64,000 nt of DNA from Craspedostauros australis. Its lineage: Eukaryota > Bacillariophyta > Bacillariophyceae > Mastogloiales > Achnanthaceae. The position numbers were made by a program, and so were the translations under genes. Each line of letters opens with the position of its first letter. Position 1 is the stretch's first letter. Location of the stretch: NCBI GenBank assembly GCA_026770025.1, contig JAMXDE010000008.1, positions 62,001-126,000 on the forward strand. Reading direction: 5' to 3'. Shown piece after piece: positions 41,993 through 54,999 of this stretch. The notes beneath the pieces are model-generated. The model saw nothing but the letters and a program-made list of their open reading frames with translations. It did not search any database and was not told the DNA's origin.

Positions 41993-44900
41993 GGTGCTGT
42001 TGTTGGCTTGTGAGAGTGTTGGTTTGTGAAGGTGGGATGTGATGCAACTGGGCGGTTCCTGTTTTCAGTTTGGCGCTTTTGATTTTTATGATTGGAGTTG
42101 TGTGGGGATTTGTGATTTGTGTGGTTTGTGCTGTTGTACCCCTTTTCGTGGGCATTTGGTGGTATTTGGTGGTATTTGGCGCGACTTGTGTGGTTTAGCA
42201 CGGCCTCGTTACCGTATTTCTTGCTGCTGTTTTCTTTGGTGGAGATGTTCGCGTCTGCCATTTGCGCCTCTCTGTGGTAGTGCCACCAATGGTGTTTTTC
42301 TTTGCGGTGACTTGTTGCCGCTGTTGCGGTTGCGGTTGCTGTTGGATTGGGCGTGACTGATACTCGCACGAGACAACGACGTGATCTTCGTGGTCGTTCG
42401 GCGAAATTGTGGACGCAAACACGAAGACTCATGGATGCTGGTAGAAATCTACGAGGGGCTTGCACGTGGTCTTGGTACTGAGAAAGAGTGTTCCGCTCCG
42501 CAGCTGTGCGCGTTCGTGGATTTGTGCGCTTCGAGGTACCAATAGGTGCGTTCGCGGAAGGACCACGAGGTAAGTGAAAGAATGGTGGCGGACCTGTACT
42601 GTGAACGTAGAAGCCAGTAGTGGAAGCTACGCCACAACTGCGCGCTTCGTGTGTTGCCAGGGGCGATAAGCCCTCATCACAACAGGCAATAGTCAAGGTG
42701 CCTGAGCGCGCTCGCGAAGATACGTTGCGTTAGGGACTCGCGATCGACAATCGACCACAAAGCAATGTTCTTCGCCCATGATCACAACCACGCACAAACG
42801 CGGCAGCGCCCATCTCTGCTGAACGGGGCTTCGTTGTGACACTGGGCGGAACTTGTTGGGGCGTTCTGTTCTCTTCCGCGTCAACAAGGAGGGAGATGTT
42901 GGACGAAGGCGATGTTGCGCAGATGGAGTGGCAGCGTAAGAGGTACTTCCGGTTAACAGTGGCACAAGGATGACAAACCCGCCAAGCGACACCCGACACA
43001 TAATCTGCCCATCAACATGAATGTCCACAGAGACAATTGCTTGGTCGTGAAGCGTTGAATGCCAAGGTCTTCGTTCCTCATGAACCGAAGAACGGAAAAA
43101 CACAAGTCCGCTGCGCTGTGGCATGCTGGAGGAGGATGCCCCATGTTGTTTGTATCCGCATGGTGCTTGCCAACACAGCGGCATCGTCTGACAAGAGGGC
43201 TGGCCCAATGCCGGCTCTTGCTTGCTGCTCCTTCTGCTGCCGCTGTTGCCGCTGCTTTGTTTTGCTATGTTGCACTTGACTGCAATTCTCGTCTCGAGAC
43301 TCTGCACTGCCAGAAACACCGTAGCGATCGAGTGCTCTACATCATCCTCCAAAGTATTGTCGCTCCGGCGTGGGGATCTGCTGGATTTGGGCATCTGCCT
43401 TGGCGTCCTGGTTGCTGCGGAAGCGAGGGCTGCGCTCGAGTTCACGACTGGTGCCTGGGCCATTCTTCGTCCTTCAGTTGACTTCATCTTGCTATTTCCA
43501 TGTAGAAGCTTCGGGGATGCATTTGGATGAAGATGCCTGTGGCAGAAAGGAGCCTCCCGACCTCCTACCTCTCCGCCCATCGCTTTTCTGGCTTCTGTCT
43601 CTGGGTCCGGACAAGTATAGTATTTAGGCCTCTTCGTCCACAGCCGCCACTGTTCCGGCCATCAATCTGACACTCCCGTGATCGAGGGTGGTCCGATAAA
43701 CGAGCATTCTGCGGACGCTCACACACAGCGCCATCACCATCTTGTGCTTGCACCTCTTCGTGCCAAACCTTCATCACAGGCACACGTTCCGCCAACAACA
43801 GCATCAGAGCAGGTGACGACATCGACGCTTCCGGCACAAACAACATTGACAAAGCGCATCAGATTGAAAGATATTCCAGCCTCGGTCATTAGTGTGGTTG
43901 CCAAATGCAGTATGAAGGACAAAATGGTTGCGCTGCGCAAAGTTTGTCAGCGAGAGAAAAGAATGCTGGACCCTCATTGAAGTTGTCCTCGACGAACCAC
44001 ATCTTTTCGCAAAAAACGCCACACCAGCCAACACACCATTAAAGACGAATGGCAACCCCGCCACCCTTCGTCCTTGATACAGCTCCACGTTCCTGTTTTC
44101 GCTGGATCAGCGAAGGCGGGGACATGAGAAAAGAGCTCCTCGCTCTTACGCACGCAGTTGCCCTCCTTTGTTCCCATGTTCATGACACAATCGTCGAGTC
44201 TGGTGGTGTTCTTGGGTGACGCGCTGCATTGACAAGTACTAGTTGTTGTACATATGGATCGAATAGGGAGCGAAAGGGCAATGCCAAGAAGTCGGCGTGA
44301 CGTGGAAGGTGTCCATCGTGCGTTGACTGCGGACTTCGCAGGAATAGCGGAGACACGAGTGCCTAACACGAACGTGACACAAGAGAAACCCTTTTTGGTG
44401 GCATGATTAAGAACACGATCGACTCAAACACGAGTACGTTTATCCCGTGCATGTTTCGGTGTTCTGCTCGGTGAAGTTGCGACCAACTTGCGAACCTCTT
44501 GATACAATGTGCCAAGTGACTCATGTCCGCGATCTCACATCTTTCCTTTCTCGCGCACCACCACCTCCCAACCTCGCGGCCTCACAAAACGAGTGGCACA
44601 TCTTCGCAATCGCAATTTGCGGCGTATGCTCTGCTCTACGACATGGTATTGCAGTTGATCTGGTCCATTCCGCAACCCGGCGAGTATTCCAGGGAGCGAA
44701 CACTTTTGGTTCGAGGAGAGCGGAGGATGGTATAATACGTGTATTCGCAAGGGTTAGCATTCTTACAGGGGGAGAGAACCAGGTCCGCTGATCGTGCTTT
44801 TCCATGTTCCATCTCCCATCCGACGAAAGTCTTTGGTTTCATGCAGAGAGTAGAGCTTGCATCATAAATGGACTCTGTTTCATTCGAAGGTGTGTACTTG

Positions 44901-47900
44901 TGAAATAGAATAGAATAGATGGGAGGGCAAATACGAGCAGGAATACAACATGGTCGAGTCTGCACCAATGGTGCAGCGATCTCGGTGAAGCGCGCAACAT
45001 CGCGATGCCGCGCTGGTGCATGCGATTTCGCTTGTTCGTGATGCCAATCTCCTTTTGCTTGTGTTTGTGCCAGTCGCGACGCATGGTACATACGACCGTA
45101 TCTACCTACCTTTGGGACCTACCTGCTTCGACTACGCGTGTCATCCCGACAAACCTCCGGCCCTTGTTTGCGATCCTTCTGGGTTGGGTGCTGTCCATGG
45201 TCCAGAAGTAACGAACCGGTCTCGTTTTCTGTGCTGGAAATGGGAATGCGTATTGGTAGGGTAGAGTAGGGGTAGAGTAGGGTGGTATAGTAGAGTGGTA
45301 TGGTAGAGTGGTAGGGAGGGCAGGGATGTGGAGCGCAGCACATTCGATGAGATACTCGCGCCAGTACCGATACTCGCACAAAGGAGAGCAGGACGGCTGA
45401 CCAAATTGTGTCACGATTCAAGGAGACACTCTTCGCTGTGGGACTTGATCCCGTAATACGGTGTCCTCGTGACTGCTGGCGAAATGCTCAGACATGCGAT
45501 CGAACCAAAAGCGGTCATGGACGAAGGGGGACGAACAGAGACGTGCAGAGCGTTCAGCAGGGCAGCACGCACGCACGCACGTGCTGGTGGTTGGTGGGCT
45601 TGGGTCAAGCCCGCCATAGCCGCCTGGTGCTGGCGTGCAACCTGGGCAGCGTGTCTGGACTTCGATGGAAGAGTTGAAGGTACGAGGAGGGTCTGGGGTG
45701 AGTGACACGGTGTTGCACTGGACAACAACCCCCTCGCGACTTGAATCGTTGTTGGTACGACAGCTCCTCTGGTGATGTGGTTGCGGCCGTGGTTGCTGCT
45801 GCCGTTGTCTTCAACCCAAGACCAATTCATGCGTGCCATCCGCGAGGTCATGGCAGTGACTATCATCGTGGATCGCGCTTGCCGGAGCCAAATGGCACAG
45901 ACCAAGATGAGCAGCAAGTCGAGCTGGCGTATGGGGATTGATAGCTCGCATAGTAGAGTAGAACGTGGAGCAGCGACGACTGCGATCCCGACTGTGCGCG
46001 CTCTGCACCAACTCGATTGGCCATCACGCCTATTCCTGCGAGGTACTCGGGCGGGGTCACCAACAGTCGTGACGGCCAAAGAGCTGAGGAGGATGGGCGA
46101 GTTCATTGCCAATGAGAAAGAAGCCACTCCTGCCCTTCGGTGTTGTGATGGGGCGGGTTGCAAGAGACACACACTCGGGGAGAGAGAGAGGAAGAGAGAA
46201 AGGTGCGCTCACGTACTCGCGAGGTATTGACATTGTGAAGGAGAGCGGCTGAGAAGGCACAAACCAGCAAGAAGAGTTCTGAATACGGACTCTTCTGATA
46301 AAGTCCTCTGCCTCTTTCCGGGCGCAGATGTTGTTGGAACCGAATGTGAGGCGAGAGATCGGAGTGGAAACTGCCATACTCGCGCCGTACTTGTTGAAGT
46401 ATGGTGGTTATCGATCGCTCCAGGAACCGGTTGGCGGCACCAAATTGGGACCACCACACGATGCGGATGTCGACAGCGCCCTGCTCCATCTATGCGACGG
46501 CATGCGAGCAAAACCCCATCAAGAACAATGACCTTCGGCCAAAATCACAGAAGCCCCGCCTTTCTTCACGCAAAGGCAAGAGAGCCCCACGGTGTGCCAT
46601 AGGTACGCATCATTGATGGAAGCCATCACCATCCGGACAGAGGCGAGAAGGAAAGGGCCGATGCGCATCACGCCGAAGGAGGACCGAAGCATCCCGGCAA
46701 CCACAAAGCGTCAAATGGCAGAGACAAGAAGGCCGGAGCGAAGGAATCGCATCGCGGCTGTTCGCTTGTTCTTACAACTATGTCAATGGCAGAGCCTCAT
46801 CAGCGGTTCCGAACATTTGGGCCAAGACGGTCGAAACTGCAACAATCAGGACTGTACCGGTAATCGTACCTCGTCACGAACCTTGTCGTGATGCGCACCT
46901 CCTGGCGCCTCCGAAGAGAGAGAGAGAGCCGCTATGGTGGATGGCAACAGCACCGGTGGCAGTATCTATCCCTGCAATCAAATCCTCCGGCATCGATAAG
47001 ACCGAGGTATGTGCGAGCTGCGAGTAGCGTAGTACAGCGTAGAGAACAGTAGCAGCGCGTTCCTATCGTGCACGAACCATGTCAACTTGACCGACATGCA
47101 CTTCCAACAAAGTGCCCAAAGTACAGTGCCAATACCGCAGGGAGTACGACCCGCTCGTGTGGCAATAGGCAGAAGCGCAGCTCGTGGGCATGCAACGATG
47201 CATCATGCATTTGCCGGTTCCTTCCCTCAAATGCATCTCGGTCTCCGTTTGTGGGGGATGCTCTTGCCTTCGTTGTTCGTGATCAAGGCATCCAGTCATG
47301 ATGCCATGTGTGCCTCCATTTGTTTTCGCATCCTGGCATGTTCCGTGTTGGTGGCGAAAAGAGCTGCGGAACACGCGGGAGGACGAAGAAGGCCCCACCG
47401 AAGCGTATTGGATGTCCGAATGTCATCTTTGTCGCCAGGCCTTTCCATTCACCCTCTTTGGTTGATGCTAACCGGAGTATTGTGGGTAGAGGACGAGTAG
47501 TTGTACTCTTGCTCCACCGAAGTGTTCCCCAAAAGGCAGGCGGCTCCGACTATGGTCCCAGGTTCAATGGAAGGCGAAAGTGAGCCGTTGTGAGAACGTC
47601 ATTTGTCTCTCGTCTTTATCATTCATTCTTCACACAGATCCATGGACAACATCAAGTGTCGATGATACTGTTACTGCGACCGAAGCTGTGATCATTTATC
47701 TTTGCTCGGCATCACAATGGCACCACGATGCCATCACATTGCCAGCTGAGGCAGGACACGAAGTCGTGGCAGGAGCGCGGGTATCCAAGTGCTCCGCCGC
47801 CCCACGACCTCCGCGCGTTTTGCGTAACGATCCACTCTCCCGCTCTTCCCGCGCTCGGATGTTGGCGCGATCTACCAACAACAGGAATGGAGACCAACGA

Positions 47901-50900
47901 TGGTGACTTCCGCACTGCATCATCTGCCTGTCTGGTGAGTCTCTGGTCACTGGTGGCCGTGCCACAGACGACGGTACTAGCTCGTGGCATGGATACCTGA
48001 AGATGAACGAGCTTTTCGAACAGAGGCAGGGAATGTCTACTCGCGCAGTGCTATACTGTACTCTTCACACTATCCGAAGGACCCGAGATCGTGCCCGCAC
48101 ACACATGCTATTTCTCCAGGTCGTGCTCTACTTGGTTTCCTCGTCTCTCTCTCTCTCCATACCTCGTACGACTACAAGTGCCGGCCTGGCCCTCCCGTGC
48201 CGCATGGTCATGGCACGAAGACGATGCATTTTGCAGTCAAGCCTCAGATCAGGATGTGTCCATTAGGCGTCTTCGGGCTTTCTTCCGCGCGACAACTCGG
48301 ACCATGTGGTCAGAAACGATGGCCGCCATCGCGACACTTTACTTTGCCATGTATAATCGGCATACTCTGCTCCGTGCATCATCTGCTCCTTATGCATTCG
48401 CAAGAACAGCTGTCGATACCATCCGCTGTTCGGCAGAATCAGCTCTCCCCAACAGCACAGACACATCACTTGCACATGAGAAGAATCCATGCGCGGATGG
48501 CCAAAGCATAGAGTGCTCGTACTCCGCGTACGAGATTGGGAGGAGGGAGATCCCATGTGCACATCGATCACGAATGCGAGCTGGATGTGCTGGCCATGAT
48601 AATGTGCTTGCAGAGTATTCCCTGCATTCTCCGAGTATCCAGTATAACACGTACGAACATGGTCCATCATGCGGTTTGGTCCACCATGCGGTTTGGTCCA
48701 CCATACGGTTGCTCTTCCATCACTCTTCCAATACTCATGCTCTACTTTGCTCTACTCATGCCATGATCTTTCTCGATGAGCGAATGGACGAATGCATCAC
48801 GATGGATCTTGGGAGATGTGGTTGAGGAAGCAAAGTGCCCGACCGCAACAGATTGATGGTATCAACCGTCCTGAAGACGAAGATTGCCCTTGATGCTCAG
48901 AAACGATGCTTCCTTCAATAGCTCGTATTGCACTCGCCTCGAATAATACCTATTATACTCAAGAGCATTATGGTTACATTCATTTACTCTTGAGTGCGAT
49001 GAGTATACTGTCTTCGCACGAACTAACTATGCTTGCATCTGTAGTCGTGCGTGTACTCCAGAGAGAGAGAGAGAGAGAGGAGGATGGCAGAATCTTTTTT
49101 GCAGCGTCGCTGGCGTGGATGTGTGTTCCTGTTGAAGGCGTCTTGCGTTGGACGCGTCTCTTGTGTTGCGCGCGTCTCTCTCCCGATACGACGAGGCAGA
49201 GTGGCGTTGCCGTTCGCCCTCTTCGTTGTCATTGGGTTCAAGCGGTTGCATCTCCATTGGTACTCGTAGGCAGGCAAGGGCGCAAAGCCTCTTCGATTCG
49301 TCACGCCGGACACTGTCCAGCTTGTCGCTCGCAACGTTCCAACACAGGGGTCATCAACATACATACGAGAAGGTTGTATGGTACCATGGGTCGTACCCAT
49401 GCCTGGAATGTACTCGTAGGTCGCATGTATCCCGAATCATCGTCGGGAAGCCACGCAAAGAAGGTGCCTCCCACGGCGACGAACGCACAGCCAAACGTGT
49501 CATCCATCCCCCCGCTTTCAACGGCGCAGAGGGGCACGTTGCCATGCTGACCAAAGCATGTCATGAATGGCACATGCCGCGTAGCGATGACGCAAAATGA
49601 ATGGTCACAAGCGTCTCCGACCGTATGCCTCATGACAAAGGCTTGAGCAGCGCATGTGGCTGAGAATTACGTCGGTTGGAGATGACTGCGAAGCCTCATC
49701 TCACGAGTAGTCGTAAGAGCAGACGATAATGGACAGACATGTTGTTCTCAGAGATCTCTCAATCGCTCGCCCACCTGCCCATGTGATGTCGTGACTTTGG
49801 CTGATTCTGCTCCCTCTTCTTGGTGGCAGAATGGTGCACTCGTTCGCAATGAGATAGCGTGGCCATTCCTGGCTCGGCGAAGTTTGAACTGTTCACAAAG
49901 CAGAACTCTCATTTGAGTAGAGAAGTGGGACATACTAGTATCTTGTTCGTATTCGGCACAGAATCTCTTTTTAATCATGGTTATTAGCATGACTCAATTC
50001 GTGATTGACTGATGAACGGTCGACGTGCATGCTGATCGACGATTCGGAGAACAATCCCGAGTTCGAACGGAAATGCACAAACAGCAACACGTCAACATCA
50101 TCTCCACCTCAAATGCATCTGCGCATTATTTCGGATACCATCTATCAGAGTCTCAACACCTTTGATTGCTGCTCTTCCTGCGGCGGACATGCCACTTGAT
50201 GATGACGCACACTGAGAATGGAGGAAGGGGTAGACGGATGATCTCAATGGTCTATGACATGAATTGCAGAAATCGTGGGAAGCATAGACTGCCGTGTTGT
50301 GAGGACAACAAAGCGAAGCCATCAAGTTGACGACGGGACGACACATGATCCTCTGACGTACGCATCAATGCTTCACAGGTGGTGAAGCTGCTCTCCTACA
50401 TCCAGAAGAAGGTGTAGATATGCGGTATGCGAGTGCTTTACGTAAACTACGCTGCCCATGTTTGAAGCAAGCACTATCCCCGACATCATCGTGTGTCGTG
50501 GAGCAACACAAGAACCTTCATCCAAGCAAAGATTCAATTTCTCACTCAATCACTCACTCACCCGCTCGCTTGATCGACTGACCAATCAACGAGCACGTCA
50601 TTGAGCACAAGACGATGGAGACACTTCGTGGGAGTCGTACCCACCAACACACAATTACAACGCCTCGCTGAGGTGGCCATTTCCGCAGTGTTACTGCCTC
50701 CTTTCCCATCACGCATTTGCGACAATCTGACAATCACCTGTGCCTTGCATGGCCCGTCGTGGAGAATTGTGATGTGCGTGCGCTCTGGGAATGATGTCGA
50801 CAAGGAACGTGGAGAATGGAAGCGAAATACGTGAACGCGGTTGGGACGATCGCACGATGACGATGTCCTTTTTTAGGACTGGAATCTTCTCTCGCAAAGG

Positions 50901-52793
50901 CGTTCGTGGCCACAACCGACATCGCCATCGCCGCCTTGTGCGATCTGATGTGAAGTGAAGTGTCGACGTCGGCAAAAGCATCCATGCGGAGTTTGCACCA
51001 ACAGTGTTTTGAGGACGTCGAAGGAATGCATCCCACACTGATCATGCCATGGTGGCAGTATCGTGGGATGTTTGTGGAAGTGCGTTGTGGATGAGGGGTG
51101 CGGAATGACAACAACGCAGCATCAGATTGCACACTTCACTGGATCTGTCGTGTGATGTGTTGCATGGCACGAACTACTTGCACGTTCGTGGATTGATGGG
51201 ACAACAGACTCAGCAAGAGAGTGGAACGAGCGTTATGCACGGAATCGATGGATGTGAAAGAAAGAAGGAACGAAGGAATCAATGGAAGAGCCGTGTGAAT
51301 GTGAACGAATGTGCATGCGCATTTGCAGCACTGTGACGGATGACTCCGTTCACTCTGTGAGAAGGAATCTGTTCAACTCCACGCTCTGTACTCAGTGGCG
51401 ATGTGTGAACAGGTCATCATGGACAATCGTGTGAATGTGCTGTTGCGTGGGACGACGAATGAGCAAGAAAGGAGTGAGTGGATGAGTCCGACTGAGAGAG
51501 TGGGATGATTGCCACCTCCGCGTCGTTGTTGCCGTTGCCACCGCTGCCGAAGGGCATATAAATGTACGTACGCATTCCACTCAAAACAACAACGCAGTTC
51601 CTGCGCATCATCATCCAGGAGGGTGCAACAGAAGGCAGCATCATCGCTTCGCTGTATTCACGGGAATGGGATCAAACAAGTGCTCTCGTCAGTTGTGAAG
51701 CGATGACGAGCACGAGTACTGCGCGTGCCGTGAGAGAAGAAGATTGAGCAGAGTAAGTACGGGTAGATAGGAATCCTCGCGGGCTGAGCACAAGTGCTGT
51801 ACTGACTATATTCCATGCACGCAAACGTCCGTGGCAACGCACGATCACGCGTAAGTGTTAGTAGACGCTGCCATCGTGGTTGGTGTGCCAACTGGGAACG
51901 ACACCGCAGTCCACCACCTCGACAGACGTGGTGGAAAAGAATGAGAAAGTGAGAACAAAACAGAGGGAGCAGAACGGCTATATGCCCTCCGCGCAGTCGT
52001 GCCCTGCAGATGTACTGCAAGATGGAATTTTGTGGAGCATCAGGGGACATTCACACCGTCAGACAGATTCACCCTTCGCGAACCACGTGGACGTGGACAG
52101 AAAAATGGCTGCGTGTGGCACTGATGCAGTCTGTTTTGCGCCACGTGGGCATGGTTACTTATGGAGCATCGCCCAAGGAGAACTGCGCCTACTTAGCGAT
52201 CCACCAATCATCGCGAACGCCGTTGCTTGACTCATGGCGAAGAAATCGCATTGTTTGCTTTCGCAGCCGCCGTTTGCGACGTCACGAACAGCGCAAGTGC
52301 CGTACAAAGACCAGCAGGCCCGAACGGTTGTTGCCACATCACTCTTCGACTCAGTATTTTTTGGCGCACTCGTGGTTTGGCTGGGAGGTGAGCGGTTTGA
52401 GTTGCGGTTGGTCAGGGATCACCAACCACGCGCGTTGATCGTTCGTATGTACGACTTGTACTACTATCTGTGTCTGTGTTTGTGCCTGGGACGAATCCGC
52501 GAGGAGGAGGGAAAGTCGGCACCTTGTCTCCGTGTTGTTTTCGCGTATGAAATCAAGTCTCCAGCTGGCGATGCCACATACGGGTGTTCTCCACGCTGTC
52601 GTGTCTCGTTCCGGCCAAGTCAAAACGCCCTGTGCGTGTCACTGTGGAAGAGTGTGGCTGTGCCATCACAACAGCTTGCGCAACGCTCTGACCGACAGTT
52701 GCAGCAATCCACTCATAACACCAACCAAAGACACAGACACAAAACAGACACAGACACAGACACGCCCTCTCCCTCTCAGTCGCCAAGACTAGC
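41993..52793. other. long gene-poor region
   Basis: Nearly 11 kb without a gene that I can support. The longest open frames (42693-43580 minus, 295 codons; 45411-46172 minus, 253 codons; 48091-48825 plus, 244 codons) have no domain, leader or splice support and overlap other open frames. GTAGAGTA/GTGGTATAGTAGAG degenerate repeats lie at 45258-45320 and (GA)n tracts near 46916 and 49062. The last 80 bases form a CACAGACA-rich leader for the next gene. Non-coding RNAs or decayed elements cannot be excluded. Confidence 0.4.
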
Positions 52794-53891
52794 ATGGCGC
52801 TGACGGAAAGCACGATGAATCGCAGCATGAACGGCATCAACAAGATGGCGCTGATTCGCGAAGTGGAGACCTTCCTGCAGGCTCAGCAGCAGCAGAAACC
52901 GCTGCCTGCCGCCCAATCGTTTCCACCGCACATCATGCAGAGACTGGCGCAGCAGTACCAGCAGCGGAAGCAGCAGCAGATGCAGCTGCAGCAGCTACGA
53001 CTCCAGCAGCAGCAGCAGCAGCTCGTGCCACTGCAACCGCTGCACCAACATGCCACCTTGCTCGCCCCCAAGCGATCCTACGGCTCCATGATGAGCGCCC
53101 TGTCCACCAACACTCCGCCGCTGCCGCAGCACCTGCTCGCTCCCTCCACCTCCATGCCCATCATCACAGCATCCGCGGCAGCCACGGCCGCTGCTGCAAC
53201 CGTCTCAGGCGCCATGCCACCCAAGAAGCGCAGCCGCAAGGCCGAAGCCAGCAGCCAGAACGCCAGACCGCTCTCTCGCGCCAAGCCACCTGCCGAAAGC
53301 CCCGCCAAATTCGTGCTGCGGACCTTCGTGGAGCACGGATGCGACCTGGAACAGCACACGGCCACGCAGGAGAAGCTGCAGGTGCAGCCCTCGCAGTCCC
53401 TGATCGAGAACTACACGCAGGACAAGCTCAACGCCGTGCGCCACAACAACATGGAGGAGCTCGAGCGCCTGCACAGAGACGGCGTGCAGCTGGGCTGCTG
53501 CAACAAGTTCGGCGAGAGCATCGTGCATCTGGCGTGCCGCAGGGGCCTCACCAAGATACTCCACTTCCTCATCCACAAGGCCGGCGTCTCGCTGCATCAC
53601 GCCGACGATTACAAGCGCACGCCCATGCACGATGCCTGCTGGACGCCGGAGCCAAACTTCGACCTGCTGGATCTCCTCCTCAAGGAGGCGCCGGATCAGC
53701 TCGTCATGAAGGACGTGCGCGGTTTCACGCCGTTCGACTACGTCCGCAAGTCCGATTGGGCGACGTGGATGGATTTCCTCAAGCAGCGCAAGCATCTGCT
53801 GCGGCCCAAGGCGTCGAGGCCACCATCTCCGCCGTGTCCGCAGTCGCCCTCGTCCGTGACATCACCCACGGACCAGTCGCCCAAGCAGTGA
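52794..53891 (+). CDS. ankyrin-repeat protein with Gln-rich N-terminus
   Basis: 365 residues, intronless, ATG after a long CACAGACA leader. Residues about 25-85 are Gln-rich (runs up to Q6) and likely form a flexible or coiled region. A basic patch PPKKRSRKAE near residue 142 is a probable nuclear signal. From about 210 to 335 are at least three ankyrin-like units: FGESIVHLACRRG, YKRTPMHDACW and RGFTPFDYVRKSDW, each with the helix-turn consensus. The tail is Ser/Pro-rich. Probably a nuclear scaffold or regulator; partner unknown. Confidence 0.85.
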   Translation: MALTESTMNRSMNGINKMALIREVETFLQAQQQQKPLPAAQSFPPHIMQRLAQQYQQRKQQQMQLQQLRLQQQQQQLVPLQPLHQHATLLAPKRSYGSMMSALSTNTPPLPQHLLAPSTSMPIITASAAATAAAATVSGAMPPKKRSRKAEASSQNARPLSRAKPPAESPAKFVLRTFVEHGCDLEQHTATQEKLQVQPSQSLIENYTQDKLNAVRHNNMEELERLHRDGVQLGCCNKFGESIVHLACRRGLTKILHFLIHKAGVSLHHADDYKRTPMHDACWTPEPNFDLLDLLLKEAPDQLVMKDVRGFTPFDYVRKSDWATWMDFLKQRKHLLRPKASRPPSPPCPQSPSSVTSPTDQSPKQ

Positions 53892-54999
53892 GCGCAGCTG
53901 TCACGTTTAAACAGAACAGCCTGCAGATGTTGCCTCAATCTGACGTCCTCTCAAATCGTGTCGCATCCCAAATGACGAACCCGAGTCGCAGACAACTTCA
54001 GTCTGTCGTCATCGAACCATCACAGGAGTATATTACGCCTATACACAACAACGACAACAACAACAACAAAGGATACTCATGCACATGCACAATCAATACA
54101 AGGACGATAACCAACACCCAACCACACCCATGAACAAAATGAACAAAGCCAAACATCACATAGCCCACTATCTATCCAAGCAAGACAAACATATGAAATG
54201 CTGGAGGATGATGTGGGCTATGTAACGTACACTGTAAATAGATCCCCTTTTCTGACGCTAGACAATCCATGACCACTTCTCTTCTTCTACCTTGGCGCAA
54301 CATTGCGTCGTGCAGTGAAGCTCTGCTTCACACAAGATTGAGACTGGTGAACAACAACAAACATGCCAAAAACTATCCCCTGCAGCAGCCTTTTCCAGGT
54401 CGCCACGACCACAAACGGTGTCAGCTCACGTCACTCCATCTGGAATCGTGGTCTTGTGCGTAGGCGCTTCGCCATCTGCCATTTCGGTTCCAGCGTCAAG
54501 TCAAACAGATGCCGATGACATTTGGTGCATCACAACGTCCTACGTGGCCAATTCGAGTTACACCGAATTCGTGGTATGACGTCAACGATGGAGCGGAACA
54601 AGTTCCTTCCATGGCATTTGGAATTCGGAATTTGGCGTTGCTGCCATGCAGAGTTGATGTGAACATCTGCATTATCCACGTCTCGATACGCCCGCCAACC
54701 AACAACTGAGTCGCTTCGATGTGATGGGTTTGCGCCATTTCGTTCAGTATCTTTTTGTGGGTTCGGGAAAGCACAAAACACAGAACAGACAAGAGGCAAC
54801 ATCCAACCCACCAAGCTCTGGAGGATTCATCAACCAGCCCATTCTCTCTCTCTCTCACACACACACACACTCACTCTCTCTGTTGGACACAACCGACACT
54901 GTCGCAACTATTCTATAATAGCCAGCATTACCATAGTCGTACCATAGCCTCAAGGAAATCAGATCTGCATCGCAACAAGGGACATCCAGGAATAACAAC
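53892..54999. other. intergenic with inverted repeat
   Basis: Contains the 3' flank of the ankyrin gene, a perfect 11-bp inverted repeat at 54158-54223, a CT/CA dinucleotide tract at 54843-54880, and the AACAAC-type leader of the next gene. No other gene recognised. Confidence 0.4.
54158..54223 (+). repeat. inverted repeat, possible hairpin downstream of the ankyrin gene
   Basis: Arms ACATAGCCCAC (54158-54168) and GTGGGCTATGT (54213-54223) are perfectly complementary and 44 bases apart, about 270 bases after the stop codon. Could fold in a transcript's 3' untranslated region. Confidence 0.6.

Noticed and set aside
42693-43580. 295-codon minus-strand open frame
   Set aside because: No domain, no CA-rich leader, mixed basic and Cys composition, and competing open frames on the other strand; kept only as a remark in the region entry.
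45411-46172. 253-codon minus-strand open frame
   Set aside because: No domain, no leader and random-looking composition.
48091-48825. 244-codon plus-strand open frame
   Set aside because: No domain or supporting signal; overlaps other open frames of similar quality.
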